Assembly (NCBI RefSeq): GCF_014117325.1
Contig: NZ_CP059732.1
Span: forward strand, 5,407,001 to 5,471,000
DNA: 64,000 bases
Source of the DNA: Spirosoma foliorum
Lineage (GTDB): Bacteria > Bacteroidota > Bacteroidia > Cytophagales > Spirosomataceae
Direction of reading: 5' to 3'
The stretch's first letter is position 1, and each line of letters starts with the position of its first letter. Under the pieces are notes generated by a model. The model did not search any database, was not told where the DNA came from, and saw only the letters and a program-made list of their open reading frames with translations. The translations under genes were made by a program, and so were the position numbers. Of this stretch, positions 16,944-24,830 are shown piece after piece.

Positions 16944-18608
16944 CTACTGATGAGACAGCTTACTTTTTCGGAATCCGTACGAGAAGTAAATCACTAAGCC
17001 AATCACTAGCCAGATTCCAAAAATCTTCCAGTTACTAGCGCCTAACTCAGTCATCAGGTAGAGGTTCGTTAAGATACCGATTACAGGTAACAACGAGAAA
17101 TTGTACCGGAAACCCTGTACGGCCAGAAACGTCCACACACCCCAGAAAACGATCAGCAGTGGTTTACTTTCTAAGGTTTGCAGTAAATCGGCACCAGTTA
17201 GCGCATACGCCAGCACAGCCAGCAGCACAACACCAATAATGTATTTGCCATTAATATAAGGCACCTTGAATTTTGATTGTGCCGTTAACCCTCTGGCATC
17301 CAGAAACAGGATACCCGCACAAACGAGAATGAACGCGAAAAATGTCCCGACGCTTGTTAGATCGACAAAGAATTTCAGGTCCATAAACAGCGAAGGAATG
17401 GCCACTAGAAAGCCCGTAACAATGGTAGCAAACGAAGGCGTTTTGAATTTGGGATGAATCGTCGAGAAGCGTTTCCAGAGCAAGCCATCGCGACTCATGG
17501 TCATCCAGATGCGCGGTTGCCCAAGTTGATACACCAACAACGCACTCGTAATGGCGACAACGGCACTTACCGAAATGACGCCCGCAACAAAATCAAGGTT
17601 CACTTTCTGAAATACATAAGCCAACGGATCGCTTACGCCCAGTTCTTTGTAATTAACCATACCGGTTAGCACAAGTGTAATCAGCACGTACAAAATGGTA
17701 CAGATACCCAGGCAATAGAGCATGGCACGGGGTAAATCGCGCTGCGGATTTTTGCATTCCTCGGCAGTGGTTGAAATTGAGTCGAAGCCGATAAACGCAA
17801 AAAACACCGATGCCACTCCGCTCAACACACCCGACACGCCATTCGGTGCAAAGGGAGACCAGTTGGCAGGTTTTACATAGAAGGCCCCTACCCCGATAAC
17901 CAGCCCAATTACAGCCAATTTAAGCACGACCAGAATATTACTCGCCGTACGCGACTCCTTAATGCCAACATACACCAGTGCGGTAATAAGGGCCGTAATG
18001 GCACCTGCGGGCAGATTAGCAATCAATTTTAAATTACCAAACATGGGCGCATTGGCATAAGCCTCGGCTAGTAATCGTGTATTATCAGGCAAGGTTGTTA
18101 ACGCTGTGCCCGCTTGTTGGGTCTGTTGTACTAATTCGTACGCACGAGATGCCGAACCATAATCGGTAGCAAAATATTTGGGAAACGTGACGCCAAATCC
18201 ACTGAGCATCGATGTAAAGTATTCCGACCACGAAATAGCAACCACCATGTTGCTAACTGCATATTCGAGAATAAGCGCCCAACCGATAATCCACGCAAAA
18301 ATCTCCCCGAAGGCCACGTACGCATACGTATAGGCGCTACCGCTCACAGGTACCGTACTGGCAAACTGAGCATAACTGAGTGCGGTGAATACACAGGCAA
18401 TCGCGGTAAATACAAATAATAAGGATACAGCCGGCCCACCGTTATAACTTGCCAGTCCAATCGTACTGAAAATACCAGCCCCAATAATAGCCGCAATGCC
18501 AAACGAAGTCAGGTCGCGAACTCCCAGCGTCTTTACAAGTTTGCTCGATTCACCTTCAGCGGCATCACTTAGGATTTGGGTTACGGTCTTCTTACGAAAA
18601 AGGGACAT
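16944..18608 (-). CDS. APC-superfamily cationic amino acid permease
   Basis: A 554-residue inner membrane transporter with about 12-14 hydrophobic segments. The start GVRDLTSFGIAAIIGAGIFSTIG contains the substrate-binding glycine-rich break of TM1 in the APC fold. The following regions (PVSGSAYTYAYVAFGEIFAWIIGW and FFAFIGFDSISTTAEECKNPQRDLPRA in 20-residue pieces) match the CAT/YfnA subgroup. These carry amino acids by proton coupling or exchange. An inserted loop at about 150-190 is a little longer than in YfnA. The substrate is not predictable. It is divergent from gldA. Confidence 0.9.
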   Translation of the reverse strand: MSLFRKKTVTQILSDAAEGESSKLVKTLGVRDLTSFGIAAIIGAGIFSTIGLASYNGGPAVSLLFVFTAIACVFTALSYAQFASTVPVSGSAYTYAYVAFGEIFAWIIGWALILEYAVSNMVVAISWSEYFTSMLSGFGVTFPKYFATDYGSASRAYELVQQTQQAGTALTTLPDNTRLLAEAYANAPMFGNLKLIANLPAGAITALITALVYVGIKESRTASNILVVLKLAVIGLVIGVGAFYVKPANWSPFAPNGVSGVLSGVASVFFAFIGFDSISTTAEECKNPQRDLPRAMLYCLGICTILYVLITLVLTGMVNYKELGVSDPLAYVFQKVNLDFVAGVISVSAVVAITSALLVYQLGQPRIWMTMSRDGLLWKRFSTIHPKFKTPSFATIVTGFLVAIPSLFMDLKFFVDLTSVGTFFAFILVCAGILFLDARGLTAQSKFKVPYINGKYIIGVVLLAVLAYALTGADLLQTLESKPLLIVFWGVWTFLAVQGFRYNFSLLPVIGILTNLYLMTELGASNWKIFGIWLVIGLVIYFSYGFRKSKLSHQ

Positions 18609-18751
18609 AAACGGAGGGAGAAAAACTGTGTCTATTGATGTTAAACAGCTAAAATAGAAATTCTTTCCGGTTTTTAATCTGTTACGTTTACATTCGCCTT
18701 ATGCCAATTAGCCATCGGCTATCGTTCATTGTTCAGTATCACCAGTAAATT

Positions 18752-19669
18752 ATGTCGATCCGGGTTCAGAATCTTACGAAAGAATATAAGCAGCAGCGGG
18801 CTGTCAATCAGATTTCCCTTACCGTCGAACCAGGCGAAATTGTTGGGTTTCTTGGGCCAAATGGTGCCGGGAAATCAACAACGATGAAGATTGCCACTGG
18901 TTATCTCCAACCTACCGATGGCACGGTAGAGGTGAACGGTTTCGATGTTCGAACACACTCAATGGATGTTCGCCGGAGTGTTGGGTATTTGCCCGAGCAC
19001 AATCCGCTTTATCTGGACTTATACGTGAAGGAATACCTGCGCTTTGCGGGTTCTTTACATGGCTTGCGCGGTTCCGCCCTAAACCGACGGATTGGCGACA
19101 TGATTGAACTAGTCGGCTTAGGGCGCGAGCAACACAAACGGATTAGTCAATTATCGAAAGGCTATCGCCAGCGTGTTGGCTTAGCCCAGGCCCTGTTGCA
19201 TAACCCGCCTGTATTGATTCTCGACGAACCAACAACGGGACTTGACCCTAATCAATTAGCCGAAATCCGACAGGTTATTCGCAATGCCGGACGCGACAAA
19301 ACCGTATTGTTCTCAACACACATCATGCAGGAAGTTGAAGCCATTTGTGACCGCGTCGTCATCATCAACCGGGGCCAGATTGTCGCCGACAGTCCACTAA
19401 GTCAGCTTCGTAGTTCCGCTTCGGGCGCAGGTGTCGTTGTTGTTGCAGAATTTGAGGGGAATCTGGAGAATCCTGACCTGTTAGCCTCTATTCCTGGCGT
19501 TGAGCGTGTAGAGCCTCTGGAGCGTGGTCAGTATCGAGTCACAGCAGCCCCCAACACAGACTTACGGGCCGCCATCTTCCGCCTTGCGGCCGATCAAAGC
19601 CTAACTTTAGTGGGCCTACGTCAGCAGGAAAATTCGCTAGAGGGGATTTTTAAGGAGTTGACCAAGTAA
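18752..19669 (+). CDS. gldA: ABC transporter ATPase, GldA-like
   Basis: A 305-residue ATPase: Walker A GPNGAGKST at 35-43, signature LSKGYRQRVGLAQAL, Walker B ILDEPTTGLDP, and the switch His in LFSTHIMQEV. The C-terminal 80 residues (AEFEGNL onward to NSLEGIFKELTK) fit the extended domain of GldA. GldA with GldF and GldG forms an ABC transporter needed for gliding motility in flavobacteria; in other Bacteroidota homologues occur without gliding. GldF and GldG are not in the window, so the symbol rests on sequence alone. The TAA stop lies inside the following REP arm. Confidence 0.82.
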   Translation: MSIRVQNLTKEYKQQRAVNQISLTVEPGEIVGFLGPNGAGKSTTMKIATGYLQPTDGTVEVNGFDVRTHSMDVRRSVGYLPEHNPLYLDLYVKEYLRFAGSLHGLRGSALNRRIGDMIELVGLGREQHKRISQLSKGYRQRVGLAQALLHNPPVLILDEPTTGLDPNQLAEIRQVIRNAGRDKTVLFSTHIMQEVEAICDRVVIINRGQIVADSPLSQLRSSASGAGVVVVAEFEGNLENPDLLASIPGVERVEPLERGQYRVTAAPNTDLRAAIFRLAADQSLTLVGLRQQENSLEGIFKELTK

Positions 19670-19739
19670 CGCGGACATCCTGTCCGCAGTGTGATAGGAT
19701 TTGCTTATTGAACATTGCGGACAGGATGTCCGCGTTACT
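19665..19739. repeat. REP palindrome, left copy beside the transposase gene
   Basis: Arms 19665-19687 and 19717-19739 are exact 23-bp reverse complements, and pairing continues inward to 28 positions with one G-T. Core GCGGACATCCTGTCCGC is itself palindromic. It includes the gldA stop codon. A near-identical copy lies on the other side of the transposase gene. Confidence 0.93.
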
Positions 19740-19742
19740 GGG

Positions 19743-20354
19743 TTACTCGTATTGACAATAACTGTGAGGCCAATCTTCCCAATCCGTAACTAGACCCGCT
19801 TTTACAGGATTTTGCAGAATATAGTTAACAATGCGCTTAAATGATTTCTCATTTCTAACAGCGTGGTCGTAACTCTCCGACTGCCAGAATGGTTGCCCTG
19901 TACGGTTCAATAGTCGGTTCGCCCGAACAGCTGTATACGTTTTTAAACGCTGAAGTATTTTATAGAAAGGCATATCTTCACATAATACGGTCAATAATAC
20001 ATGAACATGATTGGGCATCACACAATAGGCATGTAAATGATAGTGCGTAGTATGACCAAAGTGTAAACTTTGCTTAACCAATTCCGCGATCTCTTCATTT
20101 TTCAGCCAATCTGCCCCACTCCGACAAGTATCTATGTATTGATCAAATGACACAAAATATCTACCCTCCAGTCGTTTCTTAGCTACTTCTAATGACTCAT
20201 CCTCACGACTATTCTGCTGAATTAGCCAATCGTGTTCTTCTTGAAGTTGACGTAATATTGCGAAGGGGACTGTACCGTGAAGGCGGTAAGTTATAAATAA
20301 TGTTTCGCCGGGCGGCATGACATGGGGCAAACGTCGGTGGTACGGCTCGTGCAT
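19743..20354 (-). CDS. REP-associated tyrosine transposase (RAYT, Y1_Tnp/IS200-like)
   Basis: A 203-residue single-domain nuclease. The HUH metal site is HVH at 116-118 within PNHVHVLL. Candidate catalytic tyrosines are Tyr162 in the SESYDHAVRNE segment and Tyr178 in IVNYILQNPVKAG, both typical RAYT positions. The enzyme family cleaves and rejoins single-stranded DNA at REP hairpins and is thought to spread them; it is usually a single-copy domesticated gene. Length and motifs are complete, so it may be active. It is flanked on both sides by REP palindromes that are its probable substrates. Confidence 0.92.
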   Translation of the reverse strand: MHEPYHRRLPHVMPPGETLFITYRLHGTVPFAILRQLQEEHDWLIQQNSREDESLEVAKKRLEGRYFVSFDQYIDTCRSGADWLKNEEIAELVKQSLHFGHTTHYHLHAYCVMPNHVHVLLTVLCEDMPFYKILQRLKTYTAVRANRLLNRTGQPFWQSESYDHAVRNEKSFKRIVNYILQNPVKAGLVTDWEDWPHSYCQYE

Positions 20355-20380
20355 GTACTACATACGAAAGCCGCTCGCAA

Positions 20381-20459
20381 AAGTAACGCGGACATCCTGT
20401 CCGCAGTGTAAGAAGACGTAATCTTTTTATACACTGCGGACAGGATGTCCGCGTTACTT
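20381..20459. repeat. REP palindrome, right copy beside the transposase gene
   Basis: Arms 20381-20410 and 20430-20459 are exact 30-bp reverse complements with a 19-base loop. The arm sequence equals that of the left copy, while the loop differs. It sits directly after the start of the transposase gene and 12 bases from the stop codon of the DUF4136 gene. Confidence 0.93.
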
Positions 20460-20470
20460 GGTTACGTTAC

Positions 20471-21004
20471 TTACTTCACAGTCGCCATCAGCGGGTATTG
20501 GTCGAAAATAGACCGGACGATACCTTTGAAGTAATTATTCTTGAAGTTCTGGTTGCGCATCATTTTCGACGCATACCCTTTCCAGATGACCTGATACGAC
20601 TCGGCATCGATCAATGAGATCATCAATGTGCCTTCATCGAGATTATAGTCAATTCGTTTGTAGGTGGCGTCATCGTCTTCCCGAACTACCCAGTCCTTAA
20701 TGACGGGTTGTTGATAACCACGGAAACGCAGATCAGATCGGAAGATGTTATACGAGATCAATAGGTTCGGAGCGCGGTTGCTCACCCGATAGCCACGAGC
20801 TTCCATCTGGTGCCGGATAGCGTCCTGAATGTCGGAACAGAGAAGTGTGGAGTCCACAAATTCGCACTCCAGAAAATTAAAGGATTCGTAGTTTTTAAAA
20901 TGGCCTTCGTAGCTATAGTCATGCTCTACAAAGAGCCTGCTCGACGAACAGCCTGCCATAACGATAGCAGATAGCACAAACAAAATACCAATGCACTTTT
21001 TCAT
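20471..21004 (-). CDS. DUF4136 family lipoprotein
   Basis: A 177-residue protein with lipobox IVMAGC (Cys19), so likely lipid-anchored in the envelope. The body fits DUF4136: YESFNFLECEF, IRHQMEARGYRVS, PNLLISYNIF, GTLMISLIDAESYQVIWKGYA and a C-terminal VRSIFDQYP. Homologues are common in Bacteroidota and Proteobacteria as small outer-membrane lipoproteins of unknown role. It lies between the REPtron and aroB, both also on the minus strand. Confidence 0.85.
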   Translation of the reverse strand: MKKCIGILFVLSAIVMAGCSSSRLFVEHDYSYEGHFKNYESFNFLECEFVDSTLLCSDIQDAIRHQMEARGYRVSNRAPNLLISYNIFRSDLRFRGYQQPVIKDWVVREDDDATYKRIDYNLDEGTLMISLIDAESYQVIWKGYASKMMRNQNFKNNYFKGIVRSIFDQYPLMATVK

Positions 21005-21123
21005 ACCCAGCTTGTAAAGGTTTTAATTATATACTAGAATGAGTTATTAGTGAGAGTATACTTTGGGGTCGAACCCAAATATAACCGTAATTGTTTGGCA
21101 AACAATACCGTATGACCAAATTT

Positions 21124-22164
21124 TCAATTCTTATTTAGCCCCCGGTAAAACTCCAGTCCCCGACGCATTTCGGCAATTGTTACGTGGATATCAAAGGCAC
21201 AACTACCCGGTCCGTCGAGCAGAGACATACGCACTTCCCGACCCCGATTCTTTTTGTCCTGCGCTGTTAGTGTCAGAATAGGCTCAACATCTTCATCGGT
21301 CAAACGTACATTTCCATATACGGCAAATATGTATTCTTCGATTTGCGTCAATAGGTCCTGATCGATCATCTTTTTCTGAAAAGCCATAAATGCTTCGGCA
21401 ACCATACCAACGGCAATAGCTTCTCCATGCAATAATCGTTTGCGGGGTTGATTCAGGAAATAGGTCTCTACCGCATGACCCAGCGTATGGCCAAAGTTCA
21501 AAATCTTACGGAGTCCTTTCTCAGTAGGGTCCTGGGCAACCACTTTCTCTTTAACGGCAACCGAATGAGCAACCAACACCGCCCAATCCTGCTCATCAAG
21601 ATCGCGCCGACGGATTTCGTCCCACATCGCAGCATCAGCAATCAGGCAATGTTTAATAACTTCGGCAAACCCCGACCGAAGTTCGCGTTCGGATAACGTT
21701 GATAGAAAAGCGGGATCAATCAACACGGTATTGGGTTGTTGAAATACCCCGATGTGATTTTTGAGTCCCCGGAAATCAATGCCAAGTTTCCCGCCTACAC
21801 TGGCATCCACCTGTGAAAGCAACGTAGTAGGCAATTGTGCGAACGCAATGCCGCGTTTGTAGGTAGCCGCACAGAAACCGCCCATATCGCCAATAACCCC
21901 ACCGCCCAGGTTAAGTACCAGCGCATGTCGGTCGAAATTAGCGCGCGTCAACGCATCCCAGATTAGCTCGCAGGTGGCAATGTGTTTCTGCTCCTCGCCT
22001 GCCTTAATCCGAACAAGCGTATGCTTGGGCAATATCGTTTTTAGCTCCGGGTAGCAAAACCGGAATGTATGGTTATCGGCGATAACGGCAATGGCCGAGA
22101 AATCGTTAGCGTCCAGAAAAGCAGGTAGGCTTTCGGTGATGGGGGCGATGGTTACTGTTGACAT
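21124..22164 (-). CDS. aroB: 3-dehydroquinate synthase
   Basis: A 346-residue enzyme that converts DAHP to 3-dehydroquinate, the second step of the shikimate pathway, using NAD and a divalent metal. Motifs: LNLGGGVIGDMGGFCAATYK (NAD-binding), PTTLLSQVDASVGGK, ELRSGFAEVIKH, ILNFGHTLGHAVE and LLHGEAIAVGM, the last two carrying metal-binding histidines. The open frame extends 16 codons upstream, but the ATG at 22164 gives the family-like MSTVTI start. It is divergent from an MFS transporter gene with 87 bases between starts. Confidence 0.96.
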   Translation of the reverse strand: MSTVTIAPITESLPAFLDANDFSAIAVIADNHTFRFCYPELKTILPKHTLVRIKAGEEQKHIATCELIWDALTRANFDRHALVLNLGGGVIGDMGGFCAATYKRGIAFAQLPTTLLSQVDASVGGKLGIDFRGLKNHIGVFQQPNTVLIDPAFLSTLSERELRSGFAEVIKHCLIADAAMWDEIRRRDLDEQDWAVLVAHSVAVKEKVVAQDPTEKGLRKILNFGHTLGHAVETYFLNQPRKRLLHGEAIAVGMVAEAFMAFQKKMIDQDLLTQIEEYIFAVYGNVRLTDEDVEPILTLTAQDKKNRGREVRMSLLDGPGSCAFDIHVTIAEMRRGLEFYRGLNKN

Positions 22165-22251
22165 ACCGTAAAAGTACGGCGGTTGTCGGCAGGCAAAAAA
22201 ATAGGAAGGCAAGTATTTTTTATTGTATTCTTGTATTTCCCTTCTTCATTC

Positions 22252-23493
22252 ATGAAAGCTCGCTACCGGGTCTTATCAGGTTTATTCCTGCTGTCGACCA
22301 TCACCTACCTCGACCGCGTTTGCATGAACGTAGTCAGCAAGTATGTCAAAACAGATTTACACCTCGACAATCAGCAACTTGGCTGGATTTTAGGAGCCTT
22401 TTCGCTGTCGTACGCACTCTTTGAAATACCAACTGGCTCGTTGGGCGACCGCATTGGCCCCCGGCGTGTACTGACGCGGGTTGTGCTCTGGTGGTCGGGG
22501 TTTACGGCCCTCACAGGTACGGCCTTTAATTTTGTGTACTTGCTGATTGTCCGGTTTCTGTTCGGTATTGGCGAGGCTGGAGCTTACCCCAATGCGTCTA
22601 TCGTAATTGCCCGCTGGTTTCCGGCTGTTGAGGTAGGTCGGGCGCAATCCGTAATCTGGGCTGCCGGACGCCTGGGTGGGGCACTCACTCCCCTACTGGT
22701 CATTCCACTGGTTCACTGGGCGGGCTGGCGCTGGGCGTTTGCGATTCTGGGGATTGTCGGTGTCCTCTGGGCTATTGGCTGGTATTTCTGGTTCCGCGAC
22801 GAACCGTCCGAAAAATCGGGAATCAGTGCGACTGAAGTAGAAGAAATCGAGACGGGTCGGAACATCAAACCAAACGACCACCGAATTCCCTGGACAACCA
22901 TCATCAGCAATCCCGATTTATGGGCCTTGATGCTCATGTGCCATTTATTTTTCTACGGATCGTATTTTTTCACCAACTGGTCGTCGGTGTATTTTCAAGA
23001 GGGGCGCGGCCTGACCGAAGATCAGACAAAGAACTTCATCTCGTTATCGTATTTTCTGGGTGCTGTGGGCTGCCTGGTTGGCGGTTTACTGAGCGACACG
23101 TTAACGAAACGGTATGGCCTGAAAATCGGACGCCGGGCAGTTGGTGTTGGCGGCCTGGGCTTATCGAGCTTATTTTTCCTCCTGGCAGGTCTCACTACTG
23201 ACAATGAACTGGCGGGCTATTTGCTCGCGATTTGTGTGCTGACGAAAGACTTAGCCCTTCCTGTAGCGTTTGCCGTTTGTGTAGATATCGGTCAACGAAA
23301 CGCAGGTACGGTGGCTGGTTCTATGAACTTCGCCGGACAGTTGGGTGGCTTTTTCATCACGATCCTGTTCGGCATCATCGTGGAACAAACCAAAAACTTC
23401 AACTATCCTCTGTTTATGATAGCGGGTTGTTTGCTGGTCAGTGCGCTGTTGTGGCTGCGCATTGACCCAACGAAGCCTGTAGCAGTAAAGTAG
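22252..23493 (+). CDS. MFS transporter, anion:cation symporter-like (hexuronate/galactonate type)
   Basis: A 413-residue protein with 12 predicted membrane helices. The start STITYLDRVCMNVVSKYV and the loop GSLGDRIGPRRVLTR match the ACS family (ExuT, DgoT, GudP). RFLFGIGEAGAYPNASIVIA and GRAQSVIWAAGRLGGALTP are also characteristic. Such carriers import sugar acids with protons. An open frame extends upstream to a TTG at 22183, but the ATG at 22252 places the first helix correctly. No sugar-acid catabolic genes are adjacent, so the substrate remains open. Confidence 0.88.
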   Translation: MKARYRVLSGLFLLSTITYLDRVCMNVVSKYVKTDLHLDNQQLGWILGAFSLSYALFEIPTGSLGDRIGPRRVLTRVVLWWSGFTALTGTAFNFVYLLIVRFLFGIGEAGAYPNASIVIARWFPAVEVGRAQSVIWAAGRLGGALTPLLVIPLVHWAGWRWAFAILGIVGVLWAIGWYFWFRDEPSEKSGISATEVEEIETGRNIKPNDHRIPWTTIISNPDLWALMLMCHLFFYGSYFFTNWSSVYFQEGRGLTEDQTKNFISLSYFLGAVGCLVGGLLSDTLTKRYGLKIGRRAVGVGGLGLSSLFFLLAGLTTDNELAGYLLAICVLTKDLALPVAFAVCVDIGQRNAGTVAGSMNFAGQLGGFFITILFGIIVEQTKNFNYPLFMIAGCLLVSALLWLRIDPTKPVAVK

Positions 23494-23565
23494 AGGAATA
23501 TGTTCCCAGCAATCAATTTAGCAATACACAGAAGTACGCACTATAAGAATCAAAAAGAATAAACT

Positions 23566-23688
23566 ATGTGGACAATCGCTCATTACCTGGCTCCAGTAAT
23601 CATAGTGCTTTCACTAATCAGCTATTTAGTAGGTATCACTGTTGGTATCTTGAGCATATTTGCGCTAATCAAATACCTTAAAAAATGA
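23566..23688 (+). CDS. Possible 40-residue single-pass membrane protein
   Basis: An ATG frame of 40 codons encodes a hydrophobic peptide beginning MWTIAHYLAP and ending in a positively charged IKYLKK tail, with one long membrane helix between. It follows the MFS gene by 72 bases and is followed 35 bases later by a good terminator, so it could be the last gene of that transcript. No homologue is recognised and no strong ribosome site is visible; the call rests on composition and position. Confidence 0.4.
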   Translation: MWTIAHYLAPVIIVLSLISYLVGITVGILSIFALIKYLKK

Positions 23689-23723
23689 TCTCACTCTAGA
23701 GATAAAGTCATTCCTCCCAAAAG

Positions 23724-23759
23724 CAAAAAGTGACAAGAACTCAATCCTGTCACTTTTTG
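23724..23759 (+). terminator. Intrinsic terminator
   Basis: Exact 12-bp arms (23724-23735 and 23748-23759), loop of 12 bases, with CAAAAAGTGACA and its complement, so a T tract closes the plus-strand hairpin. Probable end of the MFS/small-protein transcript. Confidence 0.8.
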
Positions 23760-23820
23760 TACTTTCGCCTTATAAACAAGCGGGTTTCCACGGCAACGGC
23801 CGACCGTCCGCCCTATACGA

Positions 23821-23964
23821 TTACGACACCAATTTCAACCCATCGGCAAATGCCTACATTTGGGGCATGGTACCCAACGAAACGCGGCACCAGTATTGGC
23901 CATCGAATTTCCATTGGCGAATGCTTACACCCTGCTCCATCATGCGGGCAACGAAATCTTCACC
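23821..23964 (-). pseudogene. Fragment: duplicated 3' end of the HisC-like aminotransferase gene
   Basis: These 144 bases align without gaps to 24831-24974, the last 48 codons of the intact aminotransferase gene, with about nine to ten differences (roughly 93-94% identity). The copy keeps the stop codon but loses similarity beyond about 23965. Both copies have the same orientation and are 1,010 bases apart, with an AT-rich gene between them. It cannot be expressed as an enzyme. Confidence 0.9.
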
Positions 23965-24140
23965 TGATCGATCCATCTATTTGCCTTTCTACCCGTAAAA
24001 GGACAATAAAATAGGGTCTTTATCCACTTCAATTGTATAAAAGGAGATAAACAATAAAATATAATCTAATAAATATTTATTTGCACTAAATACTATTTAT
24101 ATTTACCAATATTACAAATTACCCTACTTATTTGTTTTAA

Positions 24141-24698
24141 ATGAGGCTTATATTTCTTCTTGCATTTATTTTATTCTCTATTTATGTTTCGGGGCAAACT
24201 GATAAATCTCCATCAACGCCGTTTTTGGCAGTATCACCGACTTTCACACAATCAGATTCAGCCAGAGCTGAACTATTGAATCAAGACCCTGTATTTAAAA
24301 AGGTTTTATCCCGTCGAATATCCTACCCTCCTTTTGAAGTCACGATAAGAAGAACCAAACTGGTTTATGCCCAATTCGATATTGATACAATGGGACATAT
24401 TCAGGATGTTATAATCCTTAATCCTTCCTTTGACTCTAGAATAGGGGGACGTGTCGATGATTTTGACGTAAACGTAAAAAAAGCGATACGAAAACTACCG
24501 CCGTTAAATCCTCGCTATTTAGGCCGATATACCTTACCCGTTATGTTTATTATAGATGATGGACAGACAGGTGAAATATTAAAGCCTACAAATACTATTA
24601 TAGGCTTTTCATTTGGCAATCTATTATTAGAAACTATCTATATAAAAGGGTATTACATTTATGTGAATAACCCCAATAAAGGTGTCCTTAAATTTTAA
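24141..24698 (+). CDS. Exported protein with a TonB C-terminal-like domain
   Basis: A 185-residue protein with a signal peptide (ILFSIYVSGQ). The middle region, about residues 55-130 (RISYPPFEVTIRRTKLVYAQ, FDIDTMGHIQDVIIL, KKAIRKLPPLNPRYLGRYTL in sequence), resembles the TonB C-terminal or energy-transducer fold found in many bacteroidotal exported proteins, but no membrane anchor or Pro-rich linker is present. Codon use and flanks are clearly more AT-rich than neighbouring genes. It is enclosed by direct repeats of the aminotransferase 3' end, which suggests later acquisition. Function unknown. Confidence 0.65.
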   Translation: MRLIFLLAFILFSIYVSGQTDKSPSTPFLAVSPTFTQSDSARAELLNQDPVFKKVLSRRISYPPFEVTIRRTKLVYAQFDIDTMGHIQDVIILNPSFDSRIGGRVDDFDVNVKKAIRKLPPLNPRYLGRYTLPVMFIIDDGQTGEILKPTNTIIGFSFGNLLLETIYIKGYYIYVNNPNKGVLKF

Positions 24699-24740
24699 AA
24701 GCACAGTCTAATACAAGTTAATTTATGGAGCTATTCTGCA

Positions 24741-24793
24741 AAAAAACCTTGAAAGATGCTAGCAGGATATGTTGCCATCTTTCAAGGTTTTTT
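24741..24793. terminator. Perfect 18-bp bidirectional terminator
   Basis: Arms 24741-24758 and 24776-24793 are exact reverse complements bounded by A6 and T6 tracts, loop 17 bases. It separates the AT-rich gene from the convergent aminotransferase gene. A second small hairpin (AGCGGGT/ACCCGCT) follows at about 24802-24819. Confidence 0.88.
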
Positions 24794-24830
24794 GGCTACA
24801 AAAGCGGGTGGGAACCCGCTCTACTTACAA

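Larger units (their letters stand above)
19665..20459. mobile_element. REPtron: REP-associated transposase gene between two REP palindromes
   Basis: A Y1-type transposase gene on the minus strand is bounded by two near-identical long palindromes (19665-19739 and 20381-20459). This is the arrangement described for RAYT genes and their REP sequences in Proteobacteria. The unit fills the space between gldA and a DUF4136 gene and touches both gene ends. Confidence 0.85.

Noticed and set aside
19665..19739. Ordinary intrinsic terminator for gldA
   Set aside because: No T tract follows the stem, and an arm-identical copy occurs on the other side of the RAYT gene, so a REP element explains it better, though it may also stop transcription.
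21061..21095. tRNA-like GGTCGAACCC segment
   Set aside because: Only a T-arm-like piece is present; no acceptor stem, anticodon arm or D arm can be built around it.
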